From: Candidatus Eiseniibacteriota bacterium
GTDB taxonomy: Bacteria > Eisenbacteria > RBG-16-71-46 > SZUA-252
Reading direction: 5' to 3'
Assembly (NCBI GenBank): GCA_003235575.1
Contig: QJVW01000091.1
Location: 1-38,628, forward strand
Length of the DNA stretch: 38,628 nucleotides
The notes beneath the pieces were generated by a model, which did no database searches, was not told where the DNA came from, and saw only the letters and a list, made by a program, of their open reading frames with translations. Shown here in pieces: positions 23,831-32,140 of this stretch (position 1 is the stretch's first letter; every line of letters begins with the position of its first letter). The translations under genes and the position numbers were made by a program.

Positions 23831-26800
23831 GTGCGAATCCGCGCGCTTCGTTTCGTTACCTTCCTTGTCTTCACCGCGATCGTTCTCGCCGTCGTGCCGC
23901 GGGCTCGCGCCGCGCACCGCGTTCCACCCGTGCCCGGCAAGCAGGGAACGCTGGGTCCGCGCGAGGGCTTCTCCACCGCGAGGATGAGGATCCCGGCCAA
24001 CCCCGGGGTGCTGAATGGCGCGCGCGCTCCGCTGGCGGGGAATGCCGTGCGGCAGGTCCTGGCCATCCGCGTGGCGTTTTCCGATACTCCGATCGACTCC
24101 TCCACCGCGTACTACGAACGCCTGCTCCTCTTCCTCAATCAATTCTGGAGCCAGTCCACCGACGGATTCGTGACCCTCAACCCGACGCTCGTCGACTCGG
24201 TCTTCACGCTGCCCCAGACGATGGCCTACTACGGCGACGACGACCGCTTCCAGGAACGTCTCGTCTACCTGATCCGCGACGTCGTGGCCGTCGCCGATTC
24301 GACCGTCGACTTCCGAAACAAGGATCTCGTCGTGTTTCACGCCGGGCAGGGGCAGGAAGCGGACGTCCTGGACAACAGCCGCGACCAGATCTGGTCGGCG
24401 TTCGTGACCCCCGACGACTTCCAAAAGATCCTTCCCGACCCCACCGGGGCGGTCGGGATTCAAACCAACGACGAAATCTCCCCCGGCGTTTTCTACCGGG
24501 TCACCGAGGCCGCCGAGTTGCCCGAATCGGAGAGCCAGGACGGATATACGTTCGGCATGATGGGCGTCGTCTGCCACGAATACGGCCACCAACTGGGGCT
24601 GCCCGACCTCTACGACACCACGCCCGACGAGGAAGGGAACAACCAGGGATTGGGCGCGTGGGACGTCATGGCCGGCGGGGTGTGGAACTACAACGGGTTC
24701 GTCCCGTCCAAACCCAGCGCCTGGTCCCGCCTCTTCCTGAATGTCGTGGCGCCGGCGCGCGTCCTGTCGGACGGATCCTTCCAACTCTCGCGCCTCGACC
24801 CGCCGGTGGCGCCGCATCCGCGCGCGGTGCAGATTCCGCAGACGCAGACGGAATACCTGCTCCTCGAGAATCGCGACCAAGATCCGAACCGGAACGGCAC
24901 GTTCGACTTCGACGACCAGGACGGCGACGGGCTCTTCGACTTCTACACCGACAGCTACGCCGGCGCGGAGTTCGACTTCTACCTACCGGGCGAAGGGTCC
25001 GGCTCGGGCATCACGATCTATCACGTGGACGAGGCGAAGATCGCCGCCACGCTGACGTCGAACACCGTGAACGGGGACACCCGTCGGAAGGGCGTCGATC
25101 TGGTGGAAGCGGACGGCGTCGAGGACCTCGACGCGCCCCCGACGACGTTGAGCGCCGGCTCCACCGACGACGTCTATCGCGGCGGGTACCGCGACCGGCT
25201 CACGCCCGATACGGTTCCATCGTCGGCGGCCTACGGGGACGTTCGAACCGGGATCTCAGTGACGGCGATTTCCGCGGCGGACAGCGTGATGTCGTTCGAC
25301 GTCTCCATCGAACGAACGCGCCCCGGGTTCCCGAAAGTCGTGAACGGTCGCGTGTTTGGAAACGCCTCGGTCGCCGCGGACATCGACGGCGACGGAACGA
25401 CCGAAATCCTGGTCCCGGTGCAGCGACTGAACAACACCGGGGCGCTCTACGTCTTCCGTGAGGACGGAACGGACTACCTGGACGGCGACGCCATCCCGAC
25501 GCCGTTCGTGACGACGCCCACCACACGCATCGCGTCGAGCCCCTGCGTCGGCGACATCGACGGTGTCGCGGGGAACGAGATCGTATTCCAGACCGCGGAC
25601 GGCGCCTTCTATGCCTTCAAGAGCGACGGGACGGAATTGCGGGACGGAGACAACAATCCCGGCACGCTCGGCGTGCTCGTCGGCGGCGGCGGGTTGCCGA
25701 CGCGGGCGCAGCCGATTCTCGCCGACCTCGATGGTCTGCCCGGTCTGGAGATCGTGGTCGGCTCCACCGCCAATCCCTTGGGCAGCTCGACGCTCACGGT
25801 CATCAAGGCGAGCGGGCCCTCGATCGTGCGTTACTTCCTCCCGATCGCCGGCTCCAGCGAGGCGGCCCCCGTGGCCGCGGACGTCGACGGCGACGGATTC
25901 GCCGAGGTGCTGGTGGCGCACACCGCCGTCCAAGGGGCGGAGGACCTCAGCCTGAACGGTCTGACGATCGCCAATTGGGAGATTCTCACCGACGTCGACC
26001 TTCCCCGCGATCCTTCGTTCTCGGACCTCTACGTCGTCCACGCCGGCGGCCCGTACGGAGCCCCCGTTTGTGCGGATCTGAACCGTGACGGATCGGCGGA
26101 GGTCCTGCTCGCGGACCGCGCGGGAAGATTCCACGCGCTGACCTTCTCGTTCGCGCCGCACATACCGGGCGACCCGCCGTCGATCTACGTCGGCGTCGAG
26201 GAACTGTCCGGGTGGCCCGCGACGATCGCGGGCGGCGGCCGCGCCGTGGAGATCTCGGTCGGGGATCTGGAGCATGACGGGTATCCGGAGATCTTCCAGA
26301 CGGGCGAGGGGACGCGGGTCGCGGCATTTCATTGGAACGGGGCGCCTCGGTCCGGATTTCCGGTCGGCCCGGGCGATCCGCTCGCGCCGGCCGACAGCTC
26401 CGGCGTCTTCGCGCCGCTGATCGCGGACGTCGATGGGGACGGCTTTCTCGACGTGATCGCGATCTTGCCGGACGGCCGCCGGCTCGCCTACCGCCGGGAC
26501 GGCTCCCGGATCGATTCGTTCGGCGAATTGGGGTCCACCGGCCTGTCGGCGCCTCCCATGCTGGCCGATCTCGACGGAGACGGCTCCGCGGAGTGGATCG
26601 AAACCTACGACCTATCGTCCCAGTGCGTCATCCTCGTGCGCGAAACGGAGATCGCGGTCGCATCGGGGACCCTGGCCTGGAACCAGTGGCGCCTCGGCCC
26701 GACGCGCAACGCGGCCGCCGCGAACGGGCCGATCGGGACTCCCGGCGGGACCCGAAATCTCTCGGAGGTGTATGCCTATCCGAACCCTGCCCGGGGCGGG

Positions 26801-27043
26801 ACCACCACGATTCACTACAGGCTCCAGGCCCCGGCGGACCACGTTCAGGTCCAGATTTTCGACGCCGCCGGATCGCTGGTCGCCGAGCCCCCGCTGGATG
26901 CGGCCGACCGAGCCGGTTCCGCGGAGCATGCGGTAGTATGGAACCATGCCGCGATTTCGAGCGGCGTTTATGTCTGTCGCGTTCAAGCGACGTCGGCGGC
27001 CGGTACCGAGGTCGTGGTGACCCGGCTCGCCGTGCTTCGCTAG
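23831..27043 (+). CDS. Secreted M6-family metalloprotease with beta-propeller and type IX-like C-terminal domain
   Basis: 1070 residues from GTG 23831. Signal peptide about 1-28. Peptidase M6 (immune inhibitor A-like) domain about 60-490 with the zinc motif HEYGH at 249-253, followed by LGLPDLYD and a WDVMAGG segment (family Met-turn). Residues about 505-960 hold FG-GAP/VCBS-like repeats with DxDxDG calcium loops (for example ADIDGDGTTEI, ADVDGDGFAEV, ADLDGDGSAEW), likely a beta-propeller. The last 85 residues (VYAYPNPARGGTTTIHYRL ... GVYVCRV) form a FlgD-like/type IX sorting-type Ig domain. No Shine-Dalgarno sequence is seen; the promoter predicts a leaderless mRNA. It is likely surface-attached or secreted, helped by the PorV-family protein encoded next. 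Confidence 0.92.
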   Translation: MRIRALRFVTFLVFTAIVLAVVPRARAAHRVPPVPGKQGTLGPREGFSTARMRIPANPGVLNGARAPLAGNAVRQVLAIRVAFSDTPIDSSTAYYERLLLFLNQFWSQSTDGFVTLNPTLVDSVFTLPQTMAYYGDDDRFQERLVYLIRDVVAVADSTVDFRNKDLVVFHAGQGQEADVLDNSRDQIWSAFVTPDDFQKILPDPTGAVGIQTNDEISPGVFYRVTEAAELPESESQDGYTFGMMGVVCHEYGHQLGLPDLYDTTPDEEGNNQGLGAWDVMAGGVWNYNGFVPSKPSAWSRLFLNVVAPARVLSDGSFQLSRLDPPVAPHPRAVQIPQTQTEYLLLENRDQDPNRNGTFDFDDQDGDGLFDFYTDSYAGAEFDFYLPGEGSGSGITIYHVDEAKIAATLTSNTVNGDTRRKGVDLVEADGVEDLDAPPTTLSAGSTDDVYRGGYRDRLTPDTVPSSAAYGDVRTGISVTAISAADSVMSFDVSIERTRPGFPKVVNGRVFGNASVAADIDGDGTTEILVPVQRLNNTGALYVFREDGTDYLDGDAIPTPFVTTPTTRIASSPCVGDIDGVAGNEIVFQTADGAFYAFKSDGTELRDGDNNPGTLGVLVGGGGLPTRAQPILADLDGLPGLEIVVGSTANPLGSSTLTVIKASGPSIVRYFLPIAGSSEAAPVAADVDGDGFAEVLVAHTAVQGAEDLSLNGLTIANWEILTDVDLPRDPSFSDLYVVHAGGPYGAPVCADLNRDGSAEVLLADRAGRFHALTFSFAPHIPGDPPSIYVGVEELSGWPATIAGGGRAVEISVGDLEHDGYPEIFQTGEGTRVAAFHWNGAPRSGFPVGPGDPLAPADSSGVFAPLIADVDGDGFLDVIAILPDGRRLAYRRDGSRIDSFGELGSTGLSAPPMLADLDGDGSAEWIETYDLSSQCVILVRETEIAVASGTLAWNQWRLGPTRNAAAANGPIGTPGGTRNLSEVYAYPNPARGGTTTIHYRLQAPADHVQVQIFDAAGSLVAEPPLDAADRAGSAEHAVVWNHAAISSGVYVCRVQATSAAGTEVVVTRLAVLR

Positions 27044-27065
27044 CAATTTCGCCCAGGAGATTCCG

Positions 27066-28007
27066 ATGCCCCGCGCCAACCGATCCACCCCGCGCCGGTC
27101 CGCCGGCTTGTTTGCCATCGCGCTCGTCCTGGCGGGATCCCTCGCCGCGGGAAGCGCCCACGCCGCCGTCGGCGAAGCAGGCTTCGCCTTCCTCAAGGTA
27201 GGCGTCGGAGCGCGCGCCATGGGATTGGGCAGCGCGTTCGTCGCCGTCGCCGACGACCCGACCGCGCTTCACTGGAATCCCGCGGGACTCGCGGCGGCGC
27301 ACAAGGGCGTCGCGGTGACCGCCATGCACAACGAGTGGATCGAGGATTTCCGCCAGGAGTACGCGGCGATCTCGGGCCCGGTCGGGCCCGGAACGGCCGG
27401 GGCGTCCTTCACCGGGTTCTATACCTCGGAGCTGGAGCGGCGCGACGATACGGGCGTGCTGATCGGCCATTTCGGCTTCAACGACATCGCCGCGACGCTG
27501 GGCTACGGCGCGACGGTCGCCCGCGGTTTCGACGCCGGCGCGTCGGTGCGCTATATCCGCGAAATGATCGACAGCGAAGACGCGACGTCGGTGGCCATCG
27601 ATCTCGGGGGACGCTACCGCGTGCCCGACACCGGGCTCTCCCTGGGCGCCGCCCTCCAAAACGTGGGAGGCGAGGCGACCTTCGTCTCCGAGTCGTTCCC
27701 GCTGCCTCGCACGATTCGCGCGGGGGCGGCCTACCGGCACGCGCTCGGCGCCAGCGGCAACAGCGCGCTCCTCACGACCGAGTACCGGAAGGCGCGCGGC
27801 GACGACGGAAAGTTCCACGTCGGAGGGGAATTCGGATTTCGCGATTGGCTGGCGCTACGCGCGGGAGCGAAGTTCGGATACGACGATCAGGATCTGAGCT
27901 TCGGGATGGGCGTCGTGCGCGGCGTGATTCGCTTCGATTACGCCATTCTGCCGATCGGTTCGAATCTCGGGTCCAGCCACTTCTTTTCGATCGGGGCGAA
28001 CCTCTAG
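27066..28007 (+). CDS. PorV/PorQ-family outer-membrane protein
   Basis: 313 residues. Signal peptide about 1-34 (AGLFAIALVLAGSLAAGSAHA). The mature start FLKVGVGARAMGLGSAFVAVADDPTALHWNPAGLA is the hallmark of the PorV/PorQ (UPF0164, FadL-like) family, followed by a beta-barrel pattern ending in an aromatic-rich strand. In type IX secretion PorV carries substrates with C-terminal sorting domains from the SprA pore to the attachment complex. It lies 22 nt after the M6 protease gene, with AGGAG at 6-nt spacing, so the two are co-transcribed; the pairing of a sorting-domain protease with a PorV homologue suggests a dedicated export partner. Confidence 0.88.
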   Translation: MPRANRSTPRRSAGLFAIALVLAGSLAAGSAHAAVGEAGFAFLKVGVGARAMGLGSAFVAVADDPTALHWNPAGLAAAHKGVAVTAMHNEWIEDFRQEYAAISGPVGPGTAGASFTGFYTSELERRDDTGVLIGHFGFNDIAATLGYGATVARGFDAGASVRYIREMIDSEDATSVAIDLGGRYRVPDTGLSLGAALQNVGGEATFVSESFPLPRTIRAGAAYRHALGASGNSALLTTEYRKARGDDGKFHVGGEFGFRDWLALRAGAKFGYDDQDLSFGMGVVRGVIRFDYAILPIGSNLGSSHFFSIGANL

Positions 28008-28045
28008 TAGCCGCGAGGCTCGCGACAACGGCGGTTCCTCGATGC

Positions 28046-28795
28046 CTAGGGGGCGGCGAGACCCGGGGCCCGCTCGAGAAGCTCGAACGCTCCACCCTCC
28101 AGCCGCAGGACGCTTCGGCCCTCGATCCAATCTCCCAAGATCAGGAAATCCCGCCCGTCCCCGCGGCGGTGCATCGCGCGGTGGTAGTGACCGAGGATGA
28201 CCGCATCGTACCCCTGCCGGAAGAACGGCCCTCCCAGCGTTTCCTCCAGCTCCGCTTCCGTCCGCGTGCGCCTCGGCGCATGGTGGCGGCTGGTGTGGGA
28301 CGTTCCCGTCGCCAGCGGGATGCCGACATCGGGGTGAACCCACCGGTAGCACCAGCGCGAGAGGGGATGGCGCAGCACCGCCTTCAGCACCTTGTACCCC
28401 GCGTCCCCCGGTCCCAGCCCGTCCCCGTGCGCCAAGAGGATGCGCCGGCCCTGGAGGTGGAGCTCGAGCGGCTGGTCGGTGAACGCCACGTCCAACTCGC
28501 GCCGCAGGTAATCACCGATCCAGAAATCGTGATTTCCGCCGACATACAGGACAGGGAGGCCGTGCCGTCGAAGCTCGCCCAGCGCCATCAGCACGCGCAC
28601 GTACCGCTTGGGAATCGCGTGCCGGTACTCGAACCAGAAGTCGAAGAGGTCCCCATTCACGTAGAGCGCCGACTCCGACGCGCCGACGTGGTCGAAAAAC
28701 GCCAGCAAATCCCGCTCGCGAATTCGGTTCGAGGCTTCGGTTCCGTGGCCCAAGTGGGCGTCGGCGACGAAAAAGGCGACACGTTCTGGCGACAT
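28046..28795 (-). CDS. LpxH-like UDP-2,3-diacylglucosamine diphosphatase (metallophosphatase)
   Basis: 249 residues, a calcineurin-type phosphoesterase with the full metal-binding set: DAH (about 12-14), GDLFDFW, GNHD with FWIGD following, LAHGD, and GHYH near the C-terminus. The FDFWFEYRHAIPK and GNHDFWIGDYL wording is that of LpxH and its relatives, which cleave UDP-2,3-diacylglucosamine to lipid X in lipid A synthesis. No other lipid A gene is nearby, so a related diphosphatase role is possible. ATG 28795 lacks a Shine-Dalgarno sequence; the predicted promoter leaves a leader of about 3 nt. It converges on the PorV-family gene. Confidence 0.83.
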   Translation of the reverse strand: MSPERVAFFVADAHLGHGTEASNRIRERDLLAFFDHVGASESALYVNGDLFDFWFEYRHAIPKRYVRVLMALGELRRHGLPVLYVGGNHDFWIGDYLRRELDVAFTDQPLELHLQGRRILLAHGDGLGPGDAGYKVLKAVLRHPLSRWCYRWVHPDVGIPLATGTSHTSRHHAPRRTRTEAELEETLGGPFFRQGYDAVILGHYHRAMHRRGDGRDFLILGDWIEGRSVLRLEGGAFELLERAPGLAAP

Positions 28796-28804
28796 GGCGC
28801 GTCA

Positions 28805-28832
28805 GTATTAGGGAGCGCGCGGGCCGCCGCAA
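28805..28832 (-). promoter_or_regulatory. Promoter of the lpxH-like gene
   Basis: Minus strand: TTGCGG (28827-28832), 16 nt, TAATAC (28805-28810). Nine bases separate the -10 box from ATG 28795. Confidence 0.45.
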
Positions 28833-28890
28833 GGCAGGAAGGGTCGGCAGGGCTCGCCGGAACCGCTCGCCCGGACGGGGGTACAATCGC

Positions 28891-28919
28891 TTGACAGCGC
28901 TGTTCACCGTTTCTAGAGT
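28891..28919 (+). promoter_or_regulatory. Strong sigma-70-type promoter of the degP-like operon
   Basis: Consensus TTGACA (28891-28896), 17 nt, TAGAGT (28914-28919). Transcription would begin near 28926. The TTG at 28891 that opens a longer frame for the next gene is the -35 box itself. Confidence 0.7.
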
Positions 28920-28953
28920 TCGTGATGCCAACGACTTGCACGGAGACTGTTCC

Positions 28954-29313
28954 ATGACGAACCGACGCGGGATTTGGGGCCGATGGCGGGAGGAAGTTCG
29001 TTCCGTCGCGGACAACACGCGGCGGAGCGCGCGGCGGGCGTTCGACGCCGGGGTGCTCCGCGTGGACCTCGTCTCCTTGCACCGGGAGCGGCGCCGGGCT
29101 CTCGCCGACCTGGGCGAACGCATGCTGACGCTCTGGAACCGGGAGCGGCTCGACGCCGTAGAGCAGGACTCCGAAATGATCCGACTTCGCTCGCGCGTCG
29201 ATGGGATCGATGCGGCCATCGCGGAGAAGGAAGCGGCCAGCCGCCGCCTCCGTGACGCTTCGGCGGAGTCGCCCGTTACACCGGCACGCGCAGGCTCGAC
29301 GCCGGAATCTTGA
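28954..29313 (+). CDS. Small basic coiled-coil protein of unknown function
   Basis: 119 residues, very rich in Arg, Glu and Ala, predicted mostly helical with a coiled-coil character (SLHRERRRALADLGERML, RLRSRVDGIDAAIAEKEAASRRLRD). No signal peptide or membrane segment. ATG 28954 is chosen because it lies downstream of the predicted transcription start and has GGAGA 6 nt upstream. It is followed after 38 nt by the DegP/HtrA-like protease gene and is probably co-transcribed with it. I do not recognise the family. A scaffolding role is only a guess from its composition. Confidence 0.6.
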   Translation: MTNRRGIWGRWREEVRSVADNTRRSARRAFDAGVLRVDLVSLHRERRRALADLGERMLTLWNRERLDAVEQDSEMIRLRSRVDGIDAAIAEKEAASRRLRDASAESPVTPARAGSTPES

Positions 29314-29351
29314 CCCCGGCGGCACCTCACCGCCATCAGGAGAAGGAACCA

Positions 29352-30845
29352 ATGAATCCACGTCAATCCATTCGTGCCGCGAAGGCGCTCCTCATCGCGG
29401 GTTCGCTCATCACGCTGGGCATCGTCTCGGGGTTCATCCTCGCCGGCGGCGGATCGGGCGGAGGCACGGCGACCCTGGCGGCGAAGGAAAGCGCGCCGAC
29501 CACGCCGCTCTCCAGCCCCTTCACCGTCATCGCCGAGCGCACGCTTCCCGCGGTGGTCACCATCGACGTGAAGCGCGACGTCTCGGGCGACGACGGCTCG
29601 GCATTCCGATTCGAGGGCCCCTACGGCGATTTCTTCCGGCGCATGTTCCCGGAATCCCCGCAGATGCCTCGCCGCCACATGAAGGTGCCGAGCAGCGGAT
29701 CGGGGTTCATCATCGATCCGAGCGGCTACGTGCTGACGAACAACCACGTCGTGCGCGACGCCTCGGAGATCACCGTGACGCTCAACAATGAGAAGAAGTT
29801 CAAGGCGACCGTCGTGGGAAACGATCCGGGAACCGACGTGGCCGTCATCAAGATTTCGAACGGCGGCGATCTGCCGACTGTGCCGCTCGGCGATTCCGAC
29901 GAAGTCCGGATCGGCGACTGGGCGATCGCGATCGGCAATGCGCTCGGTGAATTGGACGGCACGTTGACGGTCGGCGTGATCAGCGCCAAGGGACGGAGCA
30001 ATCTCGCCATCGCCGGCGGAGCGCCCTCCTACCAGAATTTCATCCAGACCGACGCGTCGATCAATTTCGGCAACAGCGGTGGTCCTCTGCTGAACATCCG
30101 CGGGGAAGCCATCGCGATCAACACGGCGATCAACCCGAGCGGTTCGGGCATCGGCTTCGCCATTCCGATCAATCTGGCTCGAAACATCTCGAAGCAGCTG
30201 ATCGCGACCGGGAAGGTGACGCGCGGCTACCTGGGCATCCTGCCCCAGGAGCTGACGCCCGAGTTGGCGGAGTCGTGGGGCATTCGGGACCGGAAGGGCG
30301 TCCTGGTCGGCAGCGTTAGCGGCGACACCCCGGCCTCGAAGGCGGGATTCCGCGTGAAGGACATCATCACGGAGTTCGACGGGCGCCGCGTGGACGACGT
30401 GCAGAATTTCCGGCTCCTGGTGGCGGAAACGCCGGTCAACAAGCGCGTCAAGGTCAAGGTGCTGCGTCAGGGCTCGGCGGAGGATCTGTACGTGACGCTC
30501 GCCGAGCGGCCGTCCGACGACGAACTGCGCCGGGCCGTGGAGACGCCGAGCACGTGGCTGGGCGCGGCCGTCGAGACGATCACCAAGGATTTCGCGAGGG
30601 AGCACGGCCTGTCGGAGAACGAGGGCGTGGTCATCGTGGACGTGGCGCAGGGCAGCGCCGCGGATGACGCCGGCCTGCGGCGAGGCGATATCGTCGTCGA
30701 GGTGAACGACGAGGATGTGAAGAACGCCTTCGAGTACAATGCGGCCCTGGAACAGGCGCGAAACAAGAACCCCAAGAAACCGGTGGTGCTCTTGATCAAG
30801 CGAGGCGATGCAACCCAGTTCATCGCGGTTGATCCCGGCGAATAG
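29352..30845 (+). CDS. DegP/HtrA-family periplasmic serine protease (Do type)
   Basis: 497 residues. N-terminal membrane anchor/signal at about 13-34 (LLIAGSLITLGIVSGFILAGG). Trypsin-like domain with catalytic triad His132 (TNNHVV), Asp162 (GTDVAVIKI) and Ser242 (FGNSGGPLLN). Two PDZ domains follow at about 290-380 and 395-490 (GYLGILPQEL, then EGVVIVDVAQGSAADDAGLRRGDIV). This is the layout of DegP/DegQ, which degrade or refold misfolded envelope proteins. ATG 29352 has AGAAGGA upstream with 4-nt spacing; the open frame upstream from 29310 lacks such support. It lies between a coiled-coil protein gene and an amidase gene, with 4 nt to the latter's likely start. Confidence 0.94.
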   Translation: MNPRQSIRAAKALLIAGSLITLGIVSGFILAGGGSGGGTATLAAKESAPTTPLSSPFTVIAERTLPAVVTIDVKRDVSGDDGSAFRFEGPYGDFFRRMFPESPQMPRRHMKVPSSGSGFIIDPSGYVLTNNHVVRDASEITVTLNNEKKFKATVVGNDPGTDVAVIKISNGGDLPTVPLGDSDEVRIGDWAIAIGNALGELDGTLTVGVISAKGRSNLAIAGGAPSYQNFIQTDASINFGNSGGPLLNIRGEAIAINTAINPSGSGIGFAIPINLARNISKQLIATGKVTRGYLGILPQELTPELAESWGIRDRKGVLVGSVSGDTPASKAGFRVKDIITEFDGRRVDDVQNFRLLVAETPVNKRVKVKVLRQGSAEDLYVTLAERPSDDELRRAVETPSTWLGAAVETITKDFAREHGLSENEGVVIVDVAQGSAADDAGLRRGDIVVEVNDEDVKNAFEYNAALEQARNKNPKKPVVLLIKRGDATQFIAVDPGE

Positions 30846-30849
30846 CCGC

Positions 30850-32064
30850 GTGGCGCGCCACGGCGCGCCCACGCGACGACCGCGGCCCGCGTCGCGCCCC
30901 CCGATTCGGGGGGCGCGCACGGGCCTTCTCGCGTTGGCCGCGCTGCTGCTGGGGGCGGGCGTCGCCGGAGCGGCGGAAGCGCCCGAGCTGGCGCGGATCC
31001 GCTACTGGACGGCCCCCGACCATACGAGAATCGTCTTCGACATGACCGGCCCGCCCGGCGAGCCGCGCTTCCGCCTGGCCGACTCGCTGACGTTCGAGGT
31101 GTATCTGCCGGGGGCGCGGAAGTCGCCCGCGCTGACCACGGAGTTCGTGGGCGACAGCCTCGTGGCGGACATCTTCACGGCGGTCTCGGACGCCGGCACC
31201 GCCATTCGCATCGGCCTCAAGAAGAAGGTCACGCCCCTCGCCTTCGTCCTCGCGCCCGCCGACGGGCAGCCCGATCGGGTCGTCGTGGACGTTCCGGCGC
31301 CTGCGGACCCGGCCGCGGAAAAGGCGATCGCCCAGCGGGTGGCGGAGCTGAAGAAATCGAGAAAGCTGATCGTCGCCATCGATGCCGGTCACGGCGGGGA
31401 CGATCCGGGCGCGGTCGGCCACCGCCGGCTACAGGAAGCCGACGTGACCCTGGCGATCGCGAAGAAATTGAAGGCGGAACTCGACCAAGTCCCCGGCATC
31501 TCGGCCGTCCTGACGCGAACGGGCGACTACTTCATTCCGCTGCGCAAGCGCATCGACCTCGCCCGCAAGTACCAGGCGGACGTCATGGTCTCCATTCACT
31601 GCAATGCCAGCCGCAATCGTCGCGCGACCGGGACCGAGGTCTACTTCCTCAGCCTCACCGGCGCCACGGACGAAGCCGCCCGGGCGGTCGCGGAGGCCGA
31701 AAACGCCGCGGACCTCATCGGCGGCGTTCCGCCGGAGACCGGAAACGATCTTCTGTCGATCCTCTTCGATTTGCGTCAAAACGACACAATCCGCCAGAGC
31801 AGCGAGCTGGCGGAGCACCTGATCGACGCCCTCGAGGCGGACACGCGACTCGAGACCCGTGGCGTCAAGCAGGCGGGATTCGTCGTGCTCAAGGCGCCGG
31901 AAATTCCCTCGGTTCTGGTCGAAACCGCATTCATCACGAACGCCCGAGAGGCCGCCATGCTGAAGGACGTCCACTTCCAGAGAAAGATGGCCGAAATGCT
32001 GGCGACCGGGCTCCAGCGGTTCAAGGCCAACCGCGACAAGGCCTTGGGTATCAACTCGAATTGA
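30850..32064 (+). CDS. N-acetylmuramoyl-L-alanine amidase (AmiC type, AMIN + Amidase_3)
   Basis: 404 residues. Arg/Pro-rich N-terminus, then a signal peptide core (GLLALAALLLGAGVAGAAEA). An AMIN-like domain (about 42-155, IRYWTAPDHTRIVFDMTGP) targets septal peptidoglycan. Amidase_3 domain about 170-395: IDAGHGGDDPGAVG (zinc His), EADVTLAIA (zinc Glu), SIHCNAS (zinc His) and VLVETAFITN (catalytic Glu). It splits stem peptides from glycan strands at division. GTG 30850 follows the degP-like stop by 4 nt; ATG 30808 inside degP is an alternative with a weak GAGG. Neither has a strong ribosome site, so the start is uncertain. Confidence 0.92.
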   Translation: MARHGAPTRRPRPASRPPIRGARTGLLALAALLLGAGVAGAAEAPELARIRYWTAPDHTRIVFDMTGPPGEPRFRLADSLTFEVYLPGARKSPALTTEFVGDSLVADIFTAVSDAGTAIRIGLKKKVTPLAFVLAPADGQPDRVVVDVPAPADPAAEKAIAQRVAELKKSRKLIVAIDAGHGGDDPGAVGHRRLQEADVTLAIAKKLKAELDQVPGISAVLTRTGDYFIPLRKRIDLARKYQADVMVSIHCNASRNRRATGTEVYFLSLTGATDEAARAVAEAENAADLIGGVPPETGNDLLSILFDLRQNDTIRQSSELAEHLIDALEADTRLETRGVKQAGFVVLKAPEIPSVLVETAFITNAREAAMLKDVHFQRKMAEMLATGLQRFKANRDKALGINSN

Positions 32065-32140
32065 TCGGACACAACCCGCGACGAGCGGTGTATTCTTGGG
32101 AGAAGTGCTAACCCCGTACCCTGGTCGGAAGGAGAGCAAC

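Noticed and set aside
23795-23833. TTG start at 23795 for the M6 protease
   Set aside because: The TTG is part of a TTGACC -35 box and lies upstream of the predicted transcription start; GTG 23831 begins a clean signal peptide.
28891-28953. TTG start at 28891 for the small coiled-coil protein
   Set aside because: It is the first base triplet of a consensus TTGACA -35 box; ATG 28954 has a ribosome site downstream of the predicted start of transcription.
28512-30920. 802-codon minus-strand open frame opposite the degP-like gene
   Set aside because: A shadow frame spanning several real genes on both strands; composition without recognisable domains.
32061-32096. Promoter for the HMA protein gene (TTGATC, TATTCT)
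   Set aside because: The spacing between the boxes is 24 nt, too long; alternatives at 17-18 nt match the -35 consensus poorly. Transcription from the amidase gene is likely.
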